DNA of 64,000 nucleotides from JAEUOS01 sp965279115 (GCA_965279115.1 OZ257137.1:3410001-3474000), one strand, 5' to 3'. Shown: positions 53,016 to 62,083, numbered from the stretch's first letter. Translations and numbers: made by a program. The notes: generated by a model not told the origin, from the letters alone.

Positions 53016-53716
53016 TGTTGAAGGTCTCCGGCATTCATAGCTACTACGGGCAGGCGCACATCCTCTCGGACGTGTCCATCGAGGTCAACGCCGGCGAGGT
53101 GGTGGTGCTGCTCGGGCGCAACGGCGCGGGAAAGAGCACCACCCTCAAGTCCATCATCGGACTGGTGCGGCCGAAGAGCGGAAGCATCGAATTCCAGGGG
53201 CAGCGCATCGAGAAGTTCGCGCCGTTTCGCATCGCCCGCATGGGGCTGGGCTATGTGCCCGAGGAGCGCCGCATCTTCACCGACCTGACGGTGCTGGAGA
53301 ACCTGGAAGTCGGGCGGCAGGCACCACGCGCGGGCGCGCCGACCTGGGACTTCGCCAGGATCGGCGAGTTGTTCCCCAACCTGCGCGAGATGCCGCAGCG
53401 CCCGGGCGGGCGCATGTCGGGCGGCGAGCAGCAGATGCTCACCATCGGCCGCACCCTCATGGGCAATCCGTTGTGCGTGCTGCTCGATGAGCCCTCCGAG
53501 GGCGTGGCGCCGGTGATCGTAGACCAGATGGCCGAGGCGATCCGCGGGCTCAAGAAGGCCGGCGTGGCGATCCTGCTTTCCGAACAGAACCTGCATTTCG
53601 CCATGGACGTCGCGGACCGCGCCTACATCATCGAGAAGGGCGCGATCCGCTTTTCCGGGACCATGGAGCAACTGCGTTCAAACGCGGAAGTCCAGGCCCA
53701 GTATCTGGCGGTTTAG
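53015..53716 (+). CDS. Liv-type ABC transporter ATP-binding protein (LivF-like)
   Basis: A 233-residue ATPase with Walker A GRNGAGKST, YVPEERRIFTDLTVLENL, the signature MSGGEQQMLTIGRTL, Walker B CVLLDEPSEGVAP, and the H-loop region LLSEQNLHFAM. It starts in a TGATG overlap with LivG and completes the transporter. Confidence 0.94.
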   Translation: MLKVSGIHSYYGQAHILSDVSIEVNAGEVVVLLGRNGAGKSTTLKSIIGLVRPKSGSIEFQGQRIEKFAPFRIARMGLGYVPEERRIFTDLTVLENLEVGRQAPRAGAPTWDFARIGELFPNLREMPQRPGGRMSGGEQQMLTIGRTLMGNPLCVLLDEPSEGVAPVIVDQMAEAIRGLKKAGVAILLSEQNLHFAMDVADRAYIIEKGAIRFSGTMEQLRSNAEVQAQYLAV

Positions 53717-53757
53717 GCCGTCGCGACGGGGATGCCTCCGTCAACCGGGAGAACGTG

Positions 53758-54810
53758 ATGGATCAGGGCCTGCTCTTGGGCTGCAACGGTCGCGGGGCCC
53801 AGGCTTCTTCGCTGGAACGCCCGGTGTCCCTGCAGGAAGCTACGATCGACGAGCAGTTCCGCATGGTCAAGGAGTCGGGCGTGTTCGACTATTTCGACCG
53901 CCTGCCGCTGCGCTCGCAGCTCGATGATTATCTGGCAGCGATGGCGAAGTACGACCTGCCGGTCCATACCGGCAGCTGGTTCTACCGCCTCGGCCGTGAC
54001 GAGGCCTTGCTGGCGGACAACCTGCGGCTATGCCGCGAGGTGGGTGCCGACTGCCACAACATCATGACCTTCACGCACCACGCGGATGGCCACGTGCTTA
54101 CCGACGACGAGATCGTCGCCCATTACCTCGATACCTACGATGCCGGCATGAAGCTGGGCGTGGAACCGTGCTTCGAGCTGCACGTGAACATGTGGACCGA
54201 GGATTTCCGCCGCATCACTCCGATCGCGCGCCGCATAGAGGGGCAGGGCATCCCGTTCAACTTCAACATCGACTACAGCCATGTCGTGTTCAAGATCGGC
54301 AACGCCTTCGAGCAGGACATCTCCGGCGTGCGCGAGGAAGTGCAGGCCGGACGGATGATCCTCGACCCGTTCGAGCCCGGCAGCCTGGTAGACGAGTGGC
54401 TGGCGCTGGGCATCGTGCGCTGGACGCAATTGCGCACGGTCGCGCCGAACCAGCCGATGAACCTGTGGCACCGGCACCCCTTGAACGTGCCGGCCGGCGA
54501 CACCCTGCAGTACGGCACCTACGCGCGCGGCATCCTGTACCCGAGCGTCAAGCCGGAAGCCGGTCAGTGGCACTCCCCCTGGCATGCGTGGATGCTGGAA
54601 CCCTCGAAAGAGGCGATCCGCAGGGTGCTGCGCCACCATGTGAAGACCCCCGGCAGCCGGTTGAAATACATCACCACCGAGATGATCAACCTGCCGGACT
54701 ATGCGCTGGGCCACAAGTACAACCTGTTCGAGCAGAACGTGGAATGCGCGCGCTTCATCCGGCGCGCCTGGGAGGAGGTCAAGGCGTTGCATGCGGCGGG
54801 ACTGGCCTGA
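53758..54810 (+). CDS. TIM-barrel (xylose isomerase-like) family protein
   Basis: A 350-residue protein I read as a sugar-phosphate-isomerase/AP-endonuclease-2-type TIM barrel from VKESGVFDYFDRLPLRSQLDDYL, CREVGADCHNIMTFTHHADG, GVEPCFELHVNMWTEDFRRI and NFNIDYSHVVFK, where Glu, His and Asp could bind metal. The reaction is unknown; members include isomerases, epimerases and hydrolases. I choose ATG 53758 over GTG 53755 because GGGAGA lies at better distance. It is 41 bases after the LivF gene and probably belongs to the same operon. Confidence 0.65.
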   Translation: MDQGLLLGCNGRGAQASSLERPVSLQEATIDEQFRMVKESGVFDYFDRLPLRSQLDDYLAAMAKYDLPVHTGSWFYRLGRDEALLADNLRLCREVGADCHNIMTFTHHADGHVLTDDEIVAHYLDTYDAGMKLGVEPCFELHVNMWTEDFRRITPIARRIEGQGIPFNFNIDYSHVVFKIGNAFEQDISGVREEVQAGRMILDPFEPGSLVDEWLALGIVRWTQLRTVAPNQPMNLWHRHPLNVPAGDTLQYGTYARGILYPSVKPEAGQWHSPWHAWMLEPSKEAIRRVLRHHVKTPGSRLKYITTEMINLPDYALGHKYNLFEQNVECARFIRRAWEEVKALHAAGLA

Positions 54811-54832
54811 CAGCCAGACTCTGCCGACGCGG

Positions 54833-55240
54833 TCAGCCGATGGACAGCCAGTGGCGCACCAGAAGCGCCAGATAGGCGCCATTGGCGCACAGGCCTATCG
54901 CGTAAGCCACCGGTGTGCGCACGGATCGGGATACGCCCTGAACCAGCAGGAACGCCAGGCCACCGGCTATGGCGGCTGCCAGCAGTCCGGGAATCCAGCC
55001 CAGCACCCAGCCATACTGGGTTTCGGCCGAAAAGCCGGTAAAGCTCCAGGTTGTGAGCAGGGCGCCTGGTGCGACGAATGCCGCAACAAGTACGGAGCGG
55101 TGTTGCCGGCGTGAGGTCCTGTGCGGCGCGTCGTTTTGAACGCGCCCACGCCTGCGCAAGATGAGCAGTGCCGACGCGATCGCAATCACCACGGCGAGCA
55201 GCACCCCGGTCCCGACCAGCAACATCATTCCCCCGTTCAT
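54833..55240 (-). CDS. Small integral membrane protein, unknown function
   Basis: A 135-residue protein with about four hydrophobic helices (MMLLVGTGVLLAVVIAIASA; VLVAAFVAPGALLTTWSF; WVLGWIPGLLAAAIAGGLAF; VAYAIGLCANGAYLALLVR) and a basic cytoplasmic loop RRRGRVQNDAPHRTSRRQ. I do not recognise a family. It is alone on the minus strand, convergent with the TIM-barrel gene and divergent from the Bug receptor gene. Confidence 0.6.
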   Translation of the reverse strand: MNGGMMLLVGTGVLLAVVIAIASALLILRRRGRVQNDAPHRTSRRQHRSVLVAAFVAPGALLTTWSFTGFSAETQYGWVLGWIPGLLAAAIAGGLAFLLVQGVSRSVRTPVAYAIGLCANGAYLALLVRHWLSIG

Positions 55241-55324
55241 GCGTGCCCGCTTCGCATCAAGTCCCCGGATTGATAGTATCGTTGTTGGCAGTCAGCGGCA
55301 TCACATAGACAGCGGAGGTGGCAA

Positions 55325-56293
55325 ATGAATTTCCCGTGGAAGCATATTTTGGTTGCGTGGGTGGTGTTGTTTGGCCTGAGTGGCGGGGTGGGCGCCCAGC
55401 CCTACCCGAACCGGCCGATCCGCCTGGTCGTGCCGTTCCCGGCCGGCGGGGCCGCCGATCTCGCGGCGCGCACGGTCACGCAAGCCCTGTCGCAGGCGCT
55501 GGGCCAGACCCTCATCATCGACAACCGCGGTGGTGCCGATGGCGCCATCGCAGGCGATGTGGTCAAGACCTCGCCGCCCGACGGCTACACCCTGCTGTTC
55601 GCCACCACCACTGGCCTGAACGCCGCGCCGGTGATGCGCAAGCAGCCGCCTTATGACCCGCTCACGGCCTTCACGCCGATTTCCCTGGTCGGCAAGTTCG
55701 GCTTCTTCCTGTTCGTCCATGAGAGCCTGCCGGCGAAGAATGTCGCCGAGTTCCTTGCCTACGTGCGCGCCAATCCCGGCAAGGTCAATTACGGCACCGG
55801 CAACGGCACCAGCATCCTTTTTTCTGCGCAACTGGCGTCGATCGAGAAACTCAACATGCAGCACATTCCCTACAAGGGCGACGCCCCGGCGACCGCCGAC
55901 CTCATCGCCGGGCGGGTGCAGGTGATGATCGGCACCCCCGGCAGTGCCATGCCGCAGGTGAAGGAGGGCAAGTTGCGAGTGTTGGCGACATTGCTGCCGA
56001 CCCGCAGTCCGCTGGCGCCGGAAGCGCCCACCGGCGCCGAAGCGGGCCTCGGCAAGCTCACCATCAGCCCCTGGGCGGGGTTGTTCGGGCCGGCAAAGCT
56101 GCCGCCGGAGGTGGTCGAGCGGGTCGCCGCGGCGATGAAGGTGGTGGGCGGCCGTGCCGATGTGCGCGAGGCGCTCGATCGCATCGCCTTCCAGCTGCAA
56201 AGCTCCACGCCGGAGGAAATGGGCGTCATCCTCAAGGACCAACTGGACGCCTGGCGAAGGACGGCGCAGGAAGTGGGGATAGAAAAGAATTGA
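55325..56293 (+). CDS. Bug-family (TctC-like) periplasmic solute-binding protein
   Basis: A 322-residue receptor with signal peptide MNFPWKHILVAWVVLFGLSGGVGAQ, then YPNRPIRLVVPFPAGGAADLAARTV, GGADGAIAGDVVKTSPPDGYTLLFATTT, and PYDPLTAFTPISLVG. GGAGGTGGCAA precedes the ATG. It is one of two Bug receptors in the window and, like the other, has no TctAB partners here. The neighbouring hydantoinase-type genes suggest a cyclic amide or related acid as ligand, but this is context only. Confidence 0.9.
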   Translation: MNFPWKHILVAWVVLFGLSGGVGAQPYPNRPIRLVVPFPAGGAADLAARTVTQALSQALGQTLIIDNRGGADGAIAGDVVKTSPPDGYTLLFATTTGLNAAPVMRKQPPYDPLTAFTPISLVGKFGFFLFVHESLPAKNVAEFLAYVRANPGKVNYGTGNGTSILFSAQLASIEKLNMQHIPYKGDAPATADLIAGRVQVMIGTPGSAMPQVKEGKLRVLATLLPTRSPLAPEAPTGAEAGLGKLTISPWAGLFGPAKLPPEVVERVAAAMKVVGGRADVREALDRIAFQLQSSTPEEMGVILKDQLDAWRRTAQEVGIEKN

Positions 56294-56408
56294 GTGATCG
56301 TCTTGAAGCGAGACAGAATCGTCCCTGGCTTCAACCAACTGTTCGTCGTCATAAGGGGATACAGCGCATTATGATGCTGCTTCAAGTTGTTTTCTGTTCG
56401 GGGAGATC

Positions 56409-56645
56409 ATGGGCGCCAATGGCATTGCCAAAGTGAAATTCGCTTCCCGGGCCAATGCAACGGTTCTTGAGGATCTGAAGATGATCGCGAAAACCGAGGG
56501 CCGGCAATTGCAATCGGTGATTGAGGAGGCGTTTACCGACTTGATCGAGAAGAGGCGCGGTAGTCAGATCCGACCAGAGGTCAAATCGGCCTTGCAGGCC
56601 AGCAAGAGCAAATTCGACACGCTTTATCGTGAGCTGGCGAAGTGA
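56409..56645 (+). CDS. Ribbon-helix-helix-type antitoxin
   Basis: A 78-residue protein: a short strand (IAKVKFASRANATVLEDLKM), then IAKTEGRQLQSVIEEAFTDL as the helix-helix part, and a tail SALQASKSKFDTLYRELAK. The size, layout and tail are those of RHH antitoxins found upstream of Doc-type toxins; the N-terminal part binds DNA and the tail neutralises the toxin. GGGGAG lies before the ATG. The stop overlaps the start of a broken Doc-like frame, so the antitoxin now appears to be an orphan. Confidence 0.75.
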   Translation: MGANGIAKVKFASRANATVLEDLKMIAKTEGRQLQSVIEEAFTDLIEKRRGSQIRPEVKSALQASKSKFDTLYRELAK

Positions 56646-56785
56646 AAAGCCGTCGATATGTTCCGGTGCCAGAGACTCTGTGTGCAAACTCGGACCTGAT
56701 CGAAGATTGTTGCGGGACACACGAATTGCAGGGAATGTGCCACTCCAGGATCCGGGCGAGTGGCCGGGCATACGGCGCTTCTTAG
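56642..56785 (+). pseudogene. Degenerate remnant of a Doc-like (death-on-curing) toxin
   Basis: A 47-codon frame starting with GTG in a GTGA overlap with the antitoxin stop. The opening (RRYVPVPETL then NSDLIEDCCGTHEL) resembles the N-terminus of Doc/Fic-type toxins (a strand, then an I-E-x-x-G-G-x-H-x-L stretch). After GTHEL the sequence departs from the family and stops at 56783-56785. The Fic core HPFxxGNKR is absent downstream. The reading as a decayed toxin rests on this short similarity and the antitoxin upstream. Confidence 0.4.
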
Positions 56786-56879
56786 CGTCGCCATAAGCCG
56801 GAAGTGCTTCTGTTCAGTCTCGCGCCATGGGACACTTAAGGTTCTCCATTGAACTGCCGGCGCGCGGCAAAGCGGTCGA

Positions 56880-58910
56880 ATGAGCAAACTCGCAGGTATT
56901 GATGTCGGCGGCACCTTCACCGATCTGATTCTGGTGGACGACGCCACCGGCGAAGTCCGGCTGGCCAAAGTGCCCACCACGGTGGAAAACCAGGCCTTCG
57001 GCGTGCTGGCGGCGATCGAATCCGCCGGCGCCGACCCGGCGGGGCTGGCGGCCATCATCCATGGCACCACCACCACCACCAACGCGATGCTCGAGCGCAA
57101 GATCGCCCGGGTGGGGCTCATCACCACGCGCGGATTCCGCGACGTGCTCGAGCTTGGGCGGCGCACCCGCCCCTCGCCCTATGGCCTGACCGGCAGCTTC
57201 GTGCCCCTGATCCCGCGCGAGTTGCGCATGGAGGTGCCCGAGCGCATGGATGCCGAGGGCACGGCGCTGACCCCGCTCGACGAGGAGGCCGTGGAAGCTG
57301 CCGCGCGTGCCCTGGTGGCGGCTGGCTGCGAGGCGGTGGTGATTCATTTTCTGCACAGCTACATCAATCCGGCACATGAGCGCCGCGCCGCCGAGATCGT
57401 CCGCGCGCTCTGGCCGAACGACTTTGTCACCGCCGGCCACACGTTGGTGTCCGAATACCGCGAATACGAGCGCGGCGTCACCGCGGCGGTGAATGCGGCG
57501 GTGCAGCCGGTGCTGTCGCGCTACATCGACCGCCTGGTCACGGAGTTGAAGGGGCGCGGCTTCGCCAAGGAACTGCTGGTCATGCAGGGCAACGGCGGCA
57601 CGGTGGCCTCGGCGATTGTCGCCGAGCATGCGGTCAATACCGTCATGTCCGGCCCGGCCTCCGGCGTGATCGCGGCGGCGTATACCGGCGTGCAGTCGGG
57701 TGAGACGAACCTGGTCACCTACGACATGGGCGGCACCTCCACCGATGTGGCGCTGATCCAGGACGGCCTGCCCACGGTTTCCAGCGAACTCGAACTCGAG
57801 TACGCCATGCCCATCCATGTGCCGATGGTCGATGTGCATACCATCGGCGCCGGCGGCGGGTCGCTCGCCTATGTGGATTCGTCCGGCATGCTGCATGTGG
57901 GGCCGGAGAGCGCCGGCGCCACGCCCGGGCCGATCTGTTATGCCCGCGGTGGTACACGCCCGACCATCACCGACGCCAACCTGGTGTTGGGCCGCCTCAA
58001 TCCGGACAAACTGCTCTCGGTGGCCAACCCGGTGTCCCTGGCGCGGGTGCGCGAGCTGGTGATGGAGCACGTCGGCCGGCCGTTGGGGCTCGATGCCGAT
58101 GCCGCCGCCGCCGCCATCCTCACCATTGCCAACGACAAGATGGCCGGCGCCATCCGCATGGTGTCGCTGGCGCGCGGCCATGATCCGCGCGACTTCGCCC
58201 TGTTCGCCTTTGGCGGCGCTGGCCCGCTGCATGCCTGCGCGCTGGCGCGCGAGCTTTCCATCCCCAAGGTGCTGATCCCGGCGCGGCCGGGCCTCACCAA
58301 CGCGCTGGGTTGCACCGTGGCCGACGTGCGGCACGACCATGTGCGCACCATCAACCGTCCGCTGGGCGCGCTGGAGGAGGGCGCCATCGCCGCTGTCTTC
58401 AAGGCGCAGGTCGAGGCCGGGCGGGCCACCATCGCGCGCGAGCGGGTCGAGGTCGAGCGCATCGACGCGGTGTATAGCGCCGACATGCAGTTCCAGGGCC
58501 AGAGCCATATTCTCTCGGTGGCCATTCCCGACCCGGCCATCAGCCTGGCGCAACTGCGCGCCCTGTTCGAGGCGGCCTACTGGCAGCGCTTCGGTGTGGA
58601 GCTCAAAGAGATCCGCCCGGTGCTGGTGAACCTGCATACGGCGGTGATCGGCCGGCGCAAGCCGGTGTCGCTCAAGGCGATTGCCGCGGCGACGCCCAAG
58701 GCCACGCTGGGCGAGGCGCGCGTCGGGCAGCGTCCTGTGTGGTTCACCGGCGGATGGGTGGATACCCCCATCTACCGGCGCGAACTTCTGCCGGACGCCG
58801 CGCAATTCACCGGCCCGGCGATTGTCGAGCAGCTTGATTGCACCACCGTGGTTGAACCGGGTGTCACAGCCACCCTGGACACCATCGGCAACCTCATCCT
58901 GAAAGTCTAG
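56880..58910 (+). CDS. hyuA: Hydantoinase/oxoprolinase A-type subunit (HyuA)
   Basis: A 676-residue protein of the ATP-dependent 5-oxoprolinase/N-methylhydantoinase family. The N-terminal ATPase (ASKHA) fold shows GIDVGGTFTDLILVD and IIHGTTTTTNAMLERK. Further marks are VMQGNGGTVASAIV, VTYDMGGTSTDVALI, and HTIGAGGGSLAYVD. Together with HyuB such proteins open lactam or imide rings (5-oxoproline, hydantoins) or, in relatives, carboxylate ketones. It begins a three-gene set with an EthD-like gene and hyuB. The substrate may be a cyclic amide from the heteroaromatic pathway, but nothing in the sequence fixes it. Confidence 0.92.
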   Translation: MSKLAGIDVGGTFTDLILVDDATGEVRLAKVPTTVENQAFGVLAAIESAGADPAGLAAIIHGTTTTTNAMLERKIARVGLITTRGFRDVLELGRRTRPSPYGLTGSFVPLIPRELRMEVPERMDAEGTALTPLDEEAVEAAARALVAAGCEAVVIHFLHSYINPAHERRAAEIVRALWPNDFVTAGHTLVSEYREYERGVTAAVNAAVQPVLSRYIDRLVTELKGRGFAKELLVMQGNGGTVASAIVAEHAVNTVMSGPASGVIAAAYTGVQSGETNLVTYDMGGTSTDVALIQDGLPTVSSELELEYAMPIHVPMVDVHTIGAGGGSLAYVDSSGMLHVGPESAGATPGPICYARGGTRPTITDANLVLGRLNPDKLLSVANPVSLARVRELVMEHVGRPLGLDADAAAAAILTIANDKMAGAIRMVSLARGHDPRDFALFAFGGAGPLHACALARELSIPKVLIPARPGLTNALGCTVADVRHDHVRTINRPLGALEEGAIAAVFKAQVEAGRATIARERVEVERIDAVYSADMQFQGQSHILSVAIPDPAISLAQLRALFEAAYWQRFGVELKEIRPVLVNLHTAVIGRRKPVSLKAIAAATPKATLGEARVGQRPVWFTGGWVDTPIYRRELLPDAAQFTGPAIVEQLDCTTVVEPGVTATLDTIGNLILKV

Positions 58911-58915
58911 AAACC

Positions 58916-59563
58916 ATGCGCGGCCTGCTGCTCACCATGACCGAACCTCCACCCGAGATGGAGGAAGAATTCAACGCCTGGTACGACACCGAGCACATTC
59001 CGGAGCGCAACAGCATTACCGGCTTCATCTCCTCGCGGCGCTGGACCTTTGCCGATGCCAAGCCCGGCGACGGCAAGTACCTGGCCACCTACGAACTCGA
59101 GTCTCCCGAGGCGCTCACCACGCAGGAGTACATGTCGCATGTAGGCGACAACTTCACGCCCTGGAGCAAGCGCTGCCTGGGCCGTGCAACAGTGTTCCGC
59201 CGCTGGGCTTTGACCGAGACCGGCCGCGCGCACGATACGATCGCCGAGCCCGCCAATGAAGCTGCACGCGCCTTGTTCATCTCGCTCGGCGACATCCCGG
59301 CCGAACATGAAGAAGAATTCAACCGCTGGTACAACGAAGAGCATGTGCCCTTGATCAGCAAGGTGCCGGGCGTATTGCGCGCGCGGCGCTTTTTCGACCC
59401 TGCCGGCAAGCCGCGCTACGTGGCGTTGTACGACCTGGCCGGGCCGGAGGTGCGTCAGCAACCCGAGTGGCAGGCGGCCGTCACCACCCCCTGGACCCAG
59501 CGCATCCGCGAACTGCAGGGCGACATCCCGCGCCTGGTGCGCACCTACCTGGCCTACGACTAA
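58916..59563 (+). CDS. Tandem dimeric alpha/beta-barrel (EthD/DUF4286-like) protein
   Basis: A 215-residue protein made of two similar halves. Half one has MEEEFNAWYDTEHIPER then GFISSRRWTF; half two has HEEEFNRWYNEEHVPLI then GVLRARRFFD. This repeat with a WY-x-x-EH motif is typical of EthD-type dimeric alpha/beta barrels, so the single chain probably folds like a dimer. Relatives help ring-cleavage or monooxygenase reactions, but many have no known role. It lies between hyuA (5-base gap) and hyuB (9-base gap) and is presumably an accessory enzyme of that pathway. Confidence 0.75.
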   Translation: MRGLLLTMTEPPPEMEEEFNAWYDTEHIPERNSITGFISSRRWTFADAKPGDGKYLATYELESPEALTTQEYMSHVGDNFTPWSKRCLGRATVFRRWALTETGRAHDTIAEPANEAARALFISLGDIPAEHEEEFNRWYNEEHVPLISKVPGVLRARRFFDPAGKPRYVALYDLAGPEVRQQPEWQAAVTTPWTQRIRELQGDIPRLVRTYLAYD

Positions 59564-59572
59564 AGGCACGCC

Positions 59573-61270
59573 ATGGCACTCGACCCCGTCACGCTCGCGG
59601 TACTGCAGAGCGGCCTGAACCAGGTGTGCAACGAGATGGATCTGGCCTTCGTGCGCGCCGCCTTCTCGCCGGTTATCTCCGAGGCGCTCGACCGGTCGGA
59701 CGGCATCTACCACCGCAACAACGGCGAATTGATTGCCCAGGGTGAACTGGGCCTGCCGGTGTTCGTGGGCACCATGCAGTTTTCGGTGCAGGCGGTGATC
59801 GAGCGCATCCAGGCGCGCGGCATTGCGCTCCACGAGGGCGACGTGTTCATCGTCAACGACCCCTACCTGGGCGGCACGCACCTGATGGACGTGAAGTTCG
59901 TCAAACCTTTCTTCTACAAGGGCAAGCTGTGGTGCTGGCTGGCCAACACCGGGCACTGGCCGGACACCGGTGGCATGGTGCCGGGCGGTTTTTCCGCCAA
60001 CGCCACCGAGGTCGAGCAGGAGGGCCTGCGCCTGCCGCCGGTGAAGCTCTACAAGAAGGGCGTGCTGGACGACGAAATCATGTCCATCATCCTCTCCAAC
60101 ATCCGCGTGGCCGACCAGCGCATCGGCGACATCAAGGCGCAGGCGGCAGCCTTGACCACCGGCGAGAAGCGCCTCGCGTCCCTGCTGGACCGCTACGGCG
60201 CGGATACGGTCGATGAAGGCATCGCCGAACTCAAGCGCCGCGCCGCCGCGCAGATGCGCGCCAAGATCGCCGCGATTCCCGATGGCAGCTACGAAGGCCA
60301 GGCCTTCGTCGATTCCGACGGCGTCGTCAATGAACCGCTGGTGATCCGCATGAAGGTCACCAAGTCGGGCGGCGCGGAAGACGCCAGGCTGCGCTTCGAC
60401 ATGAGCGGCTCCTCGCCACCCTGCCGCGGCCCGATGAACAGCGTGATCGCCACCACCAAGTCATCGATCTACCTGGCCGTCAAGCACGTGTTCCCGGCCG
60501 TGCCGATCAACGCCGGCACCTTCGCTCCGCTCGAGATCGTCGAGCCGCACGACACCTTCCTCTACGCCAAGTACCCGCGCCCGGTGTCCGGTTGCGCGGC
60601 GGAAGTGAGCCAGCGCATCGCCGAGGCAGTGTTCGCGGCCCTGTCCAAGGCCATCCCCGAACAACTGTTCGCCGCGCCCGCCGGCACCAGCGGCAACCTG
60701 GGCGTGGGCGGCACCGACCCCAAGACCGGCCAGTCCTACGTGATGTACGTGATCTCCGGCGGCGGCTACGGCGGCAACCCGCACGGCGACGGCATCTCCA
60801 ACGGCTGCTCCACCATCGGCATCTCCAAGACCACGCCGGTGGAAATCATGGAACAGCGCTACCCGATCCTGTTCGAGGAGTTTTCGCTCAACGAAGGCTC
60901 GGGCGGCGCGGGCGAGCACCGCGGTGGCTTCGGCGTCAACTACAAGATCCGCATCCGTCGCGGCGAGGCGGTGGCCTCGATGGTGATGGACCACGGCCGC
61001 ACCGGCCCGCAAGGCGCCATCGGCGGCAGCGACGGTGGCGTGAATCGCGTGCGCATCATGCGCGACGGCCAGCCCTATGTACCGCCGCATCTGTCCAAGG
61101 ACCAGGGCATCGCGCTGGGCGTGGGCGACGTGATCGAAGTGTCGACGCCGGGCGGCGGCGGCTATGGCGAACCGGCGCAGCGGCCGGTCGCGCAGATCGA
61201 GCGCGACATCATGCGCGGCTACTACACGCGGGAAGAGGCGGAGCGGGTGTTTGGGGTGGCGTTGCCTTGA
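59573..61270 (+). CDS. hyuB: Hydantoinase/oxoprolinase B-type subunit (HyuB)
   Basis: A 565-residue partner of HyuA. Family marks include LDPVTLAVLQSGLNQVCNEM, ALDRSDGIYHRNNGELIAQGE, FIVNDPYLGGTHLMDVK, FDMSGSSPPCRGPMNS, and SGGGYGGNPHGDG. The DP-Y-x-GGTH stretch is thought to bind metal. It forms the heteromeric ring-opening enzyme with HyuA. Normal length, ends with PGGGGYGEPAQR as in the family. Confidence 0.93.
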   Translation: MALDPVTLAVLQSGLNQVCNEMDLAFVRAAFSPVISEALDRSDGIYHRNNGELIAQGELGLPVFVGTMQFSVQAVIERIQARGIALHEGDVFIVNDPYLGGTHLMDVKFVKPFFYKGKLWCWLANTGHWPDTGGMVPGGFSANATEVEQEGLRLPPVKLYKKGVLDDEIMSIILSNIRVADQRIGDIKAQAAALTTGEKRLASLLDRYGADTVDEGIAELKRRAAAQMRAKIAAIPDGSYEGQAFVDSDGVVNEPLVIRMKVTKSGGAEDARLRFDMSGSSPPCRGPMNSVIATTKSSIYLAVKHVFPAVPINAGTFAPLEIVEPHDTFLYAKYPRPVSGCAAEVSQRIAEAVFAALSKAIPEQLFAAPAGTSGNLGVGGTDPKTGQSYVMYVISGGGYGGNPHGDGISNGCSTIGISKTTPVEIMEQRYPILFEEFSLNEGSGGAGEHRGGFGVNYKIRIRRGEAVASMVMDHGRTGPQGAIGGSDGGVNRVRIMRDGQPYVPPHLSKDQGIALGVGDVIEVSTPGGGGYGEPAQRPVAQIERDIMRGYYTREEAERVFGVALP

Positions 61271-61411
61271 ACGGCGGTATCGCGTAAACCATTGTGCGGG
61301 ACAGGGCACGAAATGCGTGCAATCGGCGGTCGCTGCGACGAAGGTCGCCTTGTCAGCATGGCCAGCCTGAGGCGGTCTGAATCGTCGATTCAATCACTTG
61401 AAGGAAGAAGA

Positions 61412-62083
61412 ATGGAAAAGGCTTATTTTGCGTTAACCAGCATGCACGCTCTTGTACTGAAGTCGGTTGCGCGCCTGGTTCTTGCGCTTTGGCTCGGCCT
61501 TGGAGTGCATCAGATGGCCTTGGCCGCGGTCATCACTTTTCAGGATGCGCCTTCCGGATCGATAGCAAGTCATGCGGAATCCGGTTTCACCGTCACTGCA
61601 TTCTCCGGTTCATGGTTCGTGAGCGGGTATGGAAACCCTGGGCCGTCCATACAGTTCGAGCAGGTAACCGGCCAGCCGGCGCTAACTTCATCAGTCCGCA
61701 TTTCGAGCGGCGGCTCTCTTTTCCAGTTCGGATCGGTCGACCTCTATTCCAGTGTGACTCCTATCCCTTATGTGATCACTGGTTATCTGAACTCAGTGGC
61801 GGTGTTTTCACTAAAGGGGACAGTGCCGAATACCTTCGGAACATTCGCAACAGTTCCTAATCCTAGCGAAACCGGCGCCGTTGACGCACTTTCGATCTCT
61901 CTGACAAATCCGGAAATCCCGTGCTGTAGCAACCCAATGGGTCTCGACAACATAAGGTTGTCGCTCGTTTCACCGGTTCCGGAGCCGGATGCCTATGTGC
62001 TTCTTCTGCTTGGACTACTGGCTGTCGTATGGCGCAGCCGGCGCGACGTCCTGTCCTGGGGAGTCAGCACGACTGGGACGTAG
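61412..62083 (+). CDS. PEP-CTERM sorting domain protein
   Basis: A 223-residue exported protein. I choose ATG 61412 because AAGGAAG lies just upstream and a hydrophobic signal (LKSVARLVLALWLGLGVHQMALA) then follows a short N-terminal tail. The body is a Ser/Thr/Gly/Phe-rich beta-type domain (VITFQDAPSG, ... VDALSISLTNPE, GLDNIRLSLVSP). It ends with VPEPDAYVLLLLGLLAVVWRSRR, a PEP-CTERM exosortase signal. There is no enzymatic motif. Its lower-GC, less biased codon usage compared with hyuB is typical of this fast-changing class. It stands alone, convergent with the anti-sigma factor gene. Confidence 0.85.
   Translation: MEKAYFALTSMHALVLKSVARLVLALWLGLGVHQMALAAVITFQDAPSGSIASHAESGFTVTAFSGSWFVSGYGNPGPSIQFEQVTGQPALTSSVRISSGGSLFQFGSVDLYSSVTPIPYVITGYLNSVAVFSLKGTVPNTFGTFATVPNPSETGAVDALSISLTNPEIPCCSNPMGLDNIRLSLVSPVPEPDAYVLLLLGLLAVVWRSRRDVLSWGVSTTGT

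Noticed and set aside
56814..58805. A 663-residue minus-strand frame opposite hyuA
   Set aside because: His/Arg/Gly-rich shadow without family features; hyuA is clear on the other strand.
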